From: Clostridia bacterium | GTDB taxonomy: Bacteria > Bacillota > Clostridia > Oscillospirales > Acutalibacteraceae | Assembly: GCA_900759575.1 (NCBI GenBank) | Contig: CAAEVU010000179.1 | Location: forward strand, 1-12,466 | DNA: 12,466 bases | Direction of reading: 5' to 3' | In this document: positions 1-5,567 of the stretch, in pieces | Position numbering within the stretch: the first letter of the stretch is position 1 | Layout: every line of letters starts with the position of its first letter | Position numbers and translations under genes: made by a program | Notes under the pieces: model-generated | Databases searched by the model: none | Told to the model about the DNA's origin: nothing | The model's input: only the letters and a program-made list of their open reading frames with translations

Positions 1-1
1 C

Positions 2-316
2 GGAAACCCGGTGTATCCTCCTGCCAGAAGAAAGCTGGCGGAACATGGGATCGGTTGTGGGGGAAAGACGGCCCGGCAGCTGACTGGAAAAGATTATGAG
101 ACCTATGATCTTCTCATTGGCATGGATGGGGAAAACCTTAGGAATATGCGGCGGATGTGCCATGGCGATCCCCAGGGGAAGATCCATCTGCTGATGGATT
201 ACACCCATCGTTCGGGAGAAGTGGCAGACCCCTGGTATACAGGAGATTTTGAAGCAACTTGGCGGGATGTGCTGGAGGGCTGCCAAGGACTGCTGGATGT
301 ATTGCGAAAGCAATAA
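2..316 (+). CDS. Low-molecular-weight protein-tyrosine phosphatase, C-terminal part (5' end outside window)
   Basis: The frame is open from the left edge and ends at TAA 314-316, giving about 104 residues of a family usually 145-160 long. The visible part matches the C-terminal half of LMW-PTPases: a segment with a KxAR-QLT pattern, then YDLLIGMD, and the conserved DPWYTGDF segment, whose Asp is the general acid of the family. The P-loop (CxxxxxR) that carries the nucleophilic cysteine would lie upstream of the window and cannot be checked. Family members are cytoplasmic and dephosphorylate phosphotyrosine or small phosphoesters. The GTG at 11 is not the start, because the frame continues upstream in register with the family. 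A strong terminator follows 48 bases after the stop, so this is the last gene of its transcript. Confidence 0.9.
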   Translation, partial: GNPVYPPARRKLAEHGIGCGGKTARQLTGKDYETYDLLIGMDGENLRNMRRMCHGDPQGKIHLLMDYTHRSGEVADPWYTGDFEATWRDVLEGCQGLLDVLRKQ

Positions 317-364
317 AGCCCTCTGCTTTCTCTAAAATCAAATAAGCCTGCGGGGATTTTTGTT

Positions 365-396
365 GCGCGCTTCCTGATTGTGGAAGCGCGCTTTTG
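365..396 (+). terminator. Rho-independent terminator after the phosphatase gene
   Basis: A perfect 10-bp stem (365-374 with 382-391, GCGCGCTTCC/GGAAGCGCGC) has a 7-base loop and is followed by CTTTTGTGTT on the plus strand. The minus-strand side lacks a T tract, so it acts for the plus-strand gene. Confidence 0.8.
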
Positions 397-518
397 TGTT
401 GACCCCATCGTTTTCTAAAACAACAATTTGACTTTTCATGGCCCCACCGGGGAATACAGAACCTGCGCGCTGTTTTCAACGGACACGCAGGTTTCTGTGG
501 AAAGATTTTCTTGTTGTT

Positions 519-914
519 TCAGGATTTGCTCGAACTTTGGGCCAGATATTCCTGACCATGGATGGTGAATTCCGCCACGGGGATGGCGTTGGCAGCCCAC
601 GCGCTGAATACCTTTACCCCGCAGTTCAAAAAAGGACGGGCAAATTCCTGCACCGAACCGGCGGCGTAAAAGACGGCTTTCAGGTTGGGAAAATATTCCC
701 CAATCTCCTCTTCCGTCAGGGCCGGCATGCCCCAGGTGGCAAACAGATAAACGATGTTTTGCAGCTGTTCCTTGTGAGCCGGGGCATCTTTCCACAAAAG
801 AGTCTCCCTGGGCAGCTCCAGGGTTTGACAAAGGGTCCCGTACGTTTTTTCGTTATAGGCGGTAAGCAGATCATTTTCAGCATTGGTGTTGATAAACGCG
901 GCAAGTTCCTTCAT
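519..914 (-). pseudogene. D-2-hydroxyacid dehydrogenase, truncated N-terminal remnant
   Basis: The frame reads 131 residues from ATG 914. An AAAGGAGG ribosome binding site lies at 924-931. Residues from about 50 to 115 look like the substrate-binding half of D-isomer-specific 2-hydroxyacid dehydrogenases: FATWGMPALTEEEI, FPNLKAVFYAAGS, GVKVFSAWAANAIPVAEFT. In the family the next element is the helix leading into the Rossmann NAD-binding domain (GxGxxG), and full proteins are about 310-350 residues. Here the frame degenerates after AEFTI and stops 13 codons later. I found no NAD-binding domain in any minus-strand frame down to the phosphatase terminator. The gene therefore appears to have lost its 3' two thirds and could not bind NAD. 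It overlaps the upstream isomerase gene by 38 nt, which suggests an old operon. A short functional protein is unlikely but not excluded. Confidence 0.75.
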
Positions 915-1686
915 GGTGCTCCTCCTTTACAGCCCCCCATTGGGCAGTCCATCTGCGCAGTGTTTTTGCATCCTCACGAAAAGCGGTCACACGGTCGTCC
1001 TGAACGAATTCCAAAATCAAGCAGTGGGGTAAATGGTCCTGGGGAAGATGGGCCAGATACTCCTTCCATTGGGGTTCCCCTTGGGATAAGGGATGGCGGA
1101 TATTTCCCTTTGACCAGGTAAACACGTGGATATTTGCCAGAAATGGAGCCAGTGCTTCCAGTTCCTTCACCCGTTCTTCTTGGGAAATGTCCGGATTAGG
1201 CTGCCAGTAGCATCCCACATTGGCGCGGTCCACATCCCGCAGCAGCGCCAAGGCTCCCGTGATCGTCTGTGTGGCAGTATCCCGATGATATTCAAATGCC
1301 AACCGGATTCCCGCTTGTTGGGCCGCGTCCGCTGCCCGCTGAAAACATTTTGTCAACCGATTCCATTCCCCGGTCGGGCAAGATTCATAAGGGGTCCTGC
1401 CCGCCCATATCCGGATCAACGGCGCGCCCAGAGCCAGAGCGCTTTCCAAGATAGGGGTGAAACTTTCCCCTGGGTCTCCCCGGTAGTAGGAGCCGTAGGA
1501 AAGGACTTCCAACCCGGCTTCTCTTGTTTTGCGGCCGGTTTCCCGGGCAATGTCCACAGCGCCGGCCGGGACATGAATATCCCCGCCCCATTCCACGCCG
1601 GTAAGACCCGCTTCTTTTGCCAAAGCGAGAATCTCCTCCACACTTTTCTGCCGGAATGTTACAGAGGTAAGGCCGGTTTTTATCAT
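877..1686 (-). CDS. Sugar phosphate isomerase/epimerase family protein (xylose isomerase-like TIM barrel)
   Basis: The protein is 269 residues from ATG 1686, chosen because AAAGGAGG stands just upstream; the longer frame to 1875 runs through the leader and part of the previous gene's terminator. It has the layout of AP-endonuclease-2/xylose-isomerase-like barrels: SVEEILALAKEAGLTGVEWGGD near residues 16-36 with a conserved Glu, a central LAFEYHRDT strand, GCYWQPNPD, and near the end LILEFVQDD, whose acidic residues usually bind a divalent metal. Family members isomerise or epimerise ketoses, keto-acids or inositol derivatives; the exact substrate cannot be read here. The 3' end overlaps the dehydrogenase remnant by 38 nt and carries that gene's ribosome binding site, so the two were probably translated from one mRNA. 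Sugar or sugar-acid breakdown is a reasonable inference from the pair. Confidence 0.85.
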   Translation of the reverse strand: MIKTGLTSVTFRQKSVEEILALAKEAGLTGVEWGGDIHVPAGAVDIARETGRKTREAGLEVLSYGSYYRGDPGESFTPILESALALGAPLIRIWAGRTPYESCPTGEWNRLTKCFQRAADAAQQAGIRLAFEYHRDTATQTITGALALLRDVDRANVGCYWQPNPDISQEERVKELEALAPFLANIHVFTWSKGNIRHPLSQGEPQWKEYLAHLPQDHLPHCLILEFVQDDRVTAFREDAKTLRRWTAQWGAVKEEHHEGTCRVYQHQC

Positions 1687-1821
1687 GGGCGTTTCCTCCT
1701 TTGTAGGAAAAAGATTACTGAGACCAGTATAAACCATTTTCCTGGGCTTGGGTGATCTTTTTTGCGGCGTGCTATGAAAATTCGGTATCGCTATCGTTTG
1801 AGAACCACAAGGATAAACAAA

Positions 1822-1864
1822 AAGCGGTGCTTTCCAGAAGGCAAATTTCTGAAAAGCACCGCTT
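1822..1864 (-). terminator. Rho-independent terminator after the aldo/keto reductase gene
   Basis: Arms 1822-1838 and 1848-1864 pair over 17 positions with one mismatch, loop of 9. On the minus strand the stem is followed by TTTGTTTATCC. It lies 26 bases beyond the reductase stop codon and separates that gene from the isomerase unit. Confidence 0.8.
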
Positions 1865-1890
1865 CTTTTATCCAATTTCCGGTTTAAAGT

Positions 1891-3009
1891 TTACCGGTCA
1901 TACCGCTGGGAGACCTTTTTCAAAGTCTCGATAATGGGCAGATGCTGGGGACATACGCCCTCGCATTGACCACATTCGATGCAGTCCCCGGCCCGGCCGA
2001 AGCTCTTGGCAAGGGTGTCGTAGTTTGTAAAGTTGATCGTCCAGCCCTTGGACGCCACTTCTCGCATGTCCTCATTGTACAGGGAGAAGTATTTGGGAAT
2101 GGCGATGTGCATGGGGCAACCTTCCGTGCAGTAGGAGCAGCCTGTGCAGGGGATGGCGATCTGGTCGTTGATGATTTTTGCCGCCTGGAAAGCCAGGTCT
2201 TTTTCTTCCTCTGTGAGAGGCGTGAAGTTTTCCATAAAGCTCAGGTTGTCTTGTACCTGGGCCAAGTCGCTCATGCCGGAGAGGACCATCATCACGTTGG
2301 GCAGGGACGCTGCGAACCGGATGGCCCAGGAAGCAGGGGACATTTTGGGATCGTGGGCTTGGAAAAGCTGTGCCGCTTCTTCCGGAAGATGAGCCAGGGT
2401 GCCGCCTTTTACAGGTTCCATCACAATGACGGGAACGTTGTGCTTGCAGGCCACCTCATAGCAGCCCCGCGACTGAATCCAGGGGCTTTCCCAGTCCAGA
2501 TAGTTGATCTGAAGCTGTACGAATTCCATTTCCGGATGCTTGGTCAAGATCTGGTCCAAAAGTTCCGGGGTGTCGTGGAAGGAGAAGCCCGCATGTTTTA
2601 CAAGCCCTTTAGCCTTTTTGTCCAGCAGCCAGTTAAAACAGTCGAATTTCTCATACTTGGGATAGCTTCCGGCTTCAATGCCGTGCAGCAGGTAGTAGTC
2701 AAAATATCCGGCGCCGGTTTTTTCCAGCTGGGCTTGGAATACCTGGTCCCGTCCCTCGAAAGAATCGAAAAATCCGGAGTGCAGCTTGGTGGCCAGAGTG
2801 AAGCTGTCACGGGGATGCCGGTTTACCAGCACCTCTTTTACAGCGCCCTCGCTGGCAAAAGCGTTGTACATCCAGGCAGTGTCAAAATAGGTGAACCCTT
2901 TTTCCAGGAATAAATCTACCATTTGTTTGAGCAGTTCCAGGTCCACTTTGCTGGGGTCGTTGGGCTCCAGCTGGGGCAGACGCATAAAACCGAATCCAAG
3001 CTTTTTCAT
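1891..3009 (-). CDS. Aldo/keto reductase with two C-terminal 4Fe-4S motifs
   Basis: The protein is 372 residues from ATG 3009, with an AGGAAAGGAAG ribosome binding site. The N-terminal three quarters is an aldo/keto reductase barrel. The catalytic tetrad can be placed as Asp43 (FDTAWMY), Tyr48, Lys75 (ATKLH) and His109 (YYLLHG). The C-terminal part holds two Cys clusters of bacterial ferredoxin type: C288, C291, C294, C298 with a following Pro, and C343, C346, C349, C353 with a following Pro. This architecture is common in Clostridia and other anaerobes (COG1453-like predicted oxidoreductases), where electrons may pass between a nicotinamide-type site and a ferredoxin partner. The physiological substrate is unknown. 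The gene has its own promoter and terminator and is divergent from the DUF3237 gene. It is a cytoplasmic enzyme with no signal peptide. Confidence 0.93.
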   Translation of the reverse strand: MKKLGFGFMRLPQLEPNDPSKVDLELLKQMVDLFLEKGFTYFDTAWMYNAFASEGAVKEVLVNRHPRDSFTLATKLHSGFFDSFEGRDQVFQAQLEKTGAGYFDYYLLHGIEAGSYPKYEKFDCFNWLLDKKAKGLVKHAGFSFHDTPELLDQILTKHPEMEFVQLQINYLDWESPWIQSRGCYEVACKHNVPVIVMEPVKGGTLAHLPEEAAQLFQAHDPKMSPASWAIRFAASLPNVMMVLSGMSDLAQVQDNLSFMENFTPLTEEEKDLAFQAAKIINDQIAIPCTGCSYCTEGCPMHIAIPKYFSLYNEDMREVASKGWTINFTNYDTLAKSFGRAGDCIECGQCEGVCPQHLPIIETLKKVSQRYDR

Positions 3010-3039
3010 CGTTTTACTTCCTTTCCTCGTGTTTCCTCT

Positions 3040-3070
3040 ATTATATAAGTTGAAGTTTGCTTTAAGTCAA
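3040..3070 (-). promoter_or_regulatory. Sigma-A-type promoter of the aldo/keto reductase gene
   Basis: On the minus strand TTGACT (3065-3070) is separated by 17 bases from TATATA (3042-3047); TATAAT overlaps it two bases further on (3040-3045). The start codon at 3009 lies about 30 bases downstream. Confidence 0.75.
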
Positions 3071-3076
3071 GGAATT

Positions 3077-3088
3077 TTTTCCGGAAAA
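3077..3088. repeat. Perfect 12-bp palindrome between divergent promoters
   Basis: TTTTCCGGAAAA is fully self-complementary and sits six bases upstream of the -35 box of the reductase gene, facing the DUF3237 promoter on the other side. Position and symmetry fit a regulator binding site, but no known motif is recognised. Confidence 0.4.
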
Positions 3089-3115
3089 GAACGAGACGAT
3101 TCCAAACGATGCCCC

Positions 3116-3144
3116 TTTCAAAAATAGGTGAAAAGAGGTATAAT
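3116..3144 (+). promoter_or_regulatory. Promoter of the DUF3237 gene
   Basis: TTTCAA (3116-3121), a 17-base spacer and a consensus TATAAT (3139-3144) predict transcription from about 3151. This excludes the in-frame GTG at 3128 as a start and supports TTG 3212. Confidence 0.65.
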
Positions 3145-3161
3145 TTCAAAAACATCACCTA
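3125..3161. repeat. 7-bp inverted repeat centred on the DUF3237 -10 box
   Basis: TAGGTGA (3125-3131) and TCACCTA (3155-3161) are exact inverted copies 23 bases apart, bracketing TATAAT. They could be half-sites of an operator, or the arms could be chance; the spacing is two helical turns or slightly more. Confidence 0.35.
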
Positions 3162-3211
3162 AAAAACCGAGCCGGATCACGGCAAGGAAAAAGAAATGGG
3201 AGGAAGTTACT

Positions 3212-3634
3212 TTGGAAAGAAAAATGATCCTGGATATAAAAATTGAAATGGACAGGCCCAGCGTGCAGCTGACAGGGGAGAATGGCCAGGTAGTTATGAT
3301 CCCCTTTAAAGGAAGCGTTAAGGGGGAGATTTTTCAAGGTATTGTGGAGCCTTGCGGAGTGGATACCCAGGTGCTCAATGTTGCGGGTGTGCGCCATATG
3401 AGTGCGCGTTATATGCTTACCGGCAAGGACAATCAGGGACAGGATGCCCACATTTATGTGGAGAATAATGGCTGGGTGGAAGCGGATCAGTTCAGCATGC
3501 CTTTCCATACCGTGCCTACATTTTATACGGATAGCAAAGCACTGGCGCCTTACTTGCACCGGAACCAGTTTGTAGGGGAAGGCCGCGAGGAAAAAGACGG
3601 TTTGCACATTTATTTCTTTGAGATTGCTCACTGA
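3212..3634 (+). CDS. DUF3237 (UPF0311) family protein
   Basis: The protein is 140 residues from TTG 3212, chosen because GGGAGG stands 8 bases upstream and the promoter's predicted start site is near 3151. The next in-frame ATG at 3224 is 20 bases from the ribosome binding site. The longer frame from 3128 begins with a Lys-rich stretch that looks non-coding. The body matches the DUF3237 pattern: an IPFKGSVKGEIFQGIVEPCGVDTQ segment (residues about 28-51), then SARYMLTGKDNQG and an IYVENNGW strand, and a C-terminal FVGEGR segment. The family is a small beta-barrel of unknown biochemical role. It is cytoplasmic, with no signal peptide or membrane segment. It probably heads the plus-strand run that continues with the 176-residue gene 67 bases later. 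Confidence 0.8.
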   Translation: MERKMILDIKIEMDRPSVQLTGENGQVVMIPFKGSVKGEIFQGIVEPCGVDTQVLNVAGVRHMSARYMLTGKDNQGQDAHIYVENNGWVEADQFSMPFHTVPTFYTDSKALAPYLHRNQFVGEGREEKDGLHIYFFEIAH

Positions 3635-3701
3635 TAGGCCCAAGACCCAGCATGCTAGTAACCTGGCAATACTTTGGGACTAGAATTGAGGAGGAAAGCC
3701 C

Positions 3702-4232
3702 ATGATCGTAAAAGCCACTACCCAAGAACAGTTGGAACAGTGGAAAGCTGTCTGGGAAGAATATAAAGATCGGCTGAAACCCAACCGGAAAACAGGCGGG
3801 GAGGTTTTAGCATATCTGCGCAGCCGCTATTCACTGACAGAAGTGGGGGATCAGGCAGCGTTGCAGGCCATTTCCGAAAATGTGACCGAAAACCAGTATT
3901 TGCGGGAAAAGCTGCCGAAAGGTCGTCAGCCCGACCCCAGAGCGTTTTATTTGGAAAACTGTGGGGAAGGGGAGAAATTTTATTCCCCGGAGAACCGAGA
4001 CGACCCGGAAGTGTGGGGCGACACGATAACGCGTATTTTTGTAGGGGTAGACCTTTCCAGCGGATTCTATATGGTGGAAGGAAGCACAATGCTTTGGGAT
4101 GAGCTGTGCGCATTCCAAGGTGTGGACGAGAGAGATCTGGAAAATTTCGTCATCGTAGCAGAATATGTGAATGCGCTGCGGCGCTTTGGAACAGATGGGT
4201 TCCTCTCAAGCAGTGTGGGGAACCGGAAATAA
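3702..4232 (+). CDS. Hypothetical protein, 176 residues, unrecognised family
   Basis: The start ATG 3702 is supported by GAGGAGG 9 bases upstream. The coding frame has normal composition and normal codon use for this window, so it is very likely expressed. I do not recognise the family. The protein is soluble and acidic, with no signal peptide, membrane segment or Cys motif. The N-terminal 60 residues are helical and charged (EQLEQWKAVWEEYKDRLKP). A middle part has many Gly, Asp and Pro. A hydrophobic core segment TRIFVGVDLSSGFYMVEGSTM at about residues 107-127 precedes a final helix (ENFVIVAEYVNALRRFG). It stops 32 bases before deoB, which suggests a shared transcript, but that alone gives no function. 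Confidence 0.8.
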   Translation: MIVKATTQEQLEQWKAVWEEYKDRLKPNRKTGGEVLAYLRSRYSLTEVGDQAALQAISENVTENQYLREKLPKGRQPDPRAFYLENCGEGEKFYSPENRDDPEVWGDTITRIFVGVDLSSGFYMVEGSTMLWDELCAFQGVDERDLENFVIVAEYVNALRRFGTDGFLSSSVGNRK

Positions 4233-4264
4233 ATCCATAACAATGGAGTAAGGGGGAATCACCC

Positions 4265-5458
4265 ATGAAACCAAATTACCCGCGGATTTTTTTGATCGTG
4301 TTGGACTCTCTGGGGGTGGGCGCTATGCCCGACGCCTCCAGCTTTGGGGATGAGGGCACCGATACGCTGGGACATTTAGCTCAGGCTGCCGGCTCGCTGG
4401 AAATCCCCAATCTTCGTGCCCTGGGACTTGCCAATCTGCATCACATCCCCCACGTAGAGCCTGCCGCCCACACCAAGGGCTACCAGTGCTATCTTCGTGA
4501 GGCCAGCAGCGGCAAGGATACTATGACAGGACACTGGGAAATGATGGGCTTGAAAATCTCCACACCATTTCAGGTGTTTACCGATACGGGTTTTCCTCCC
4601 GAGCTTATCCGGGAACTGGAGCAGCGTACCGGCCGAAAGGTGATCGGCAATAAGAGCGCCAGCGGCACGGCGATTTTGGACGAGCTGGGGGAAGAGCAGA
4701 TCCGGGACGGTTCTTTGATCGTTTATACGTCGGCGGATTCCGTGCTGCAAATCGCCGCCAGCGAGGAAACCATTGGCCTGGAGGAATTGTACCGCTGCTG
4801 TGAGATCGCCCGGGAACTGACCATGGAGGACCGGTGGAAAGTGGGGCGTGTGATCGCCCGACCTTACGTTGGAAAAAAGAAAGGTTCTTTCCGGCGCACG
4901 TCTAACCGTAGGGATTACGCTTTGCCCCCCTTTGAAAAGACCGATCTGGAAGTGCTGAAAGAACATGGGAAAGACGTGATCGGTGTGGGGAAGATCGGCG
5001 ATATTTTCTCCTGCCGGGGTTTGACTCGCTCCATTCATTCGGACAGTTCGGTGGAAGGTATGATCCAGACCACAGAATTGCTGAAAGAGGATTTTTCCGG
5101 CCTGTGTTTTACCAATCTGGTGGATTTTGATGCCTTGTGGGGCCATCGCAGGAATCCTGTGGGCTATGCGAAAGAGTTGGAAAAGTTCGACGTGGAGCTG
5201 GGCAAGTTTTTGGCTTCCATGGGCAGGAATGATTTGGTGATGCTCACAGCCGACCACGGGAACGATCCCACCCATACTGGAACGGACCATACCAGAGAGC
5301 AGGTGTTTCTCCTGGCCTATTCCCCCTCCATGAAAGGGAGCAGGATTCTTCCCACCCAGGACAGTTTCGCCGGGATCGGCGCTACCATCCTGGATAATTT
5401 CCAACTGCCTGTGCCGGACCATTGCATTGGCCGTTCGCTGCTCTCGGAATGGAACTGA
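4265..5458 (+). CDS. deoB: Phosphopentomutase
   Basis: The protein is 397 residues, the normal length for DeoB, with ATG 4265 behind AAGGGGGA. DeoB interconverts ribose-1-phosphate and ribose-5-phosphate, and the deoxyribose forms, linking nucleoside phosphorolysis to the pentose phosphate pathway. It belongs to the alkaline phosphatase superfamily and needs Mn2+. Visible signatures are Asp14 in VLDSLGVGAMPDA, DTLGH, the phosphorylated Thr86 in SGKDTMTGHWEMMG, GNKSASGTAILDELG, TSADSVLQIAA, KVGRVIARPYVG, RTSNRRDYALPP, and the metal-binding segments DFDALWGHR and TADHGNDPTHTGTDHTRE near the C-terminus. All key residues appear intact. Unlike many Firmicute operons, no deoA, pdp or punA is adjacent; the neighbours are an unknown gene 32 bases upstream and tex 109 bases downstream. 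Confidence 0.97.
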   Translation: MKPNYPRIFLIVLDSLGVGAMPDASSFGDEGTDTLGHLAQAAGSLEIPNLRALGLANLHHIPHVEPAAHTKGYQCYLREASSGKDTMTGHWEMMGLKISTPFQVFTDTGFPPELIRELEQRTGRKVIGNKSASGTAILDELGEEQIRDGSLIVYTSADSVLQIAASEETIGLEELYRCCEIARELTMEDRWKVGRVIARPYVGKKKGSFRRTSNRRDYALPPFEKTDLEVLKEHGKDVIGVGKIGDIFSCRGLTRSIHSDSSVEGMIQTTELLKEDFSGLCFTNLVDFDALWGHRRNPVGYAKELEKFDVELGKFLASMGRNDLVMLTADHGNDPTHTGTDHTREQVFLLAYSPSMKGSRILPTQDSFAGIGATILDNFQLPVPDHCIGRSLLSEWN

Positions 5459-5567
5459 GGAAAGTGAGTTTTTAAAAGAATTAGGTGGGCCCAGTCCCCC
5501 AAAAAAGAACTGCGCCCGGTCGGAAAGCCAGGGTGCTGGAAAAAGGCTGTCAGAAAGGAGACAACCA

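Noticed and set aside
436..831. Second minus-strand frame overlapping the dehydrogenase remnant, as a frameshifted continuation
   Set aside because: Its last 30 residues show no similarity I can see to the missing Rossmann domain, so a simple frameshift does not restore the gene.
1726..1754. TATACT on the minus strand (1726-1731) as a promoter for the isomerase gene
   Set aside because: The -10 is good, but no acceptable -35 lies 15-19 bases upstream, so I did not list it. The gene must still have a promoter in 1687-1820.
1942..2913. Long plus-strand frame of 323 codons opposite the aldo/keto reductase
   Set aside because: It mirrors the reductase in an antisense frame, has no ribosome binding site, and shows no domain; the minus-strand gene has complete motifs.
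4376..5422. Long minus-strand frame of 348 codons opposite deoB
   Set aside because: It is an antisense shadow of deoB, which has every family motif on the plus strand.
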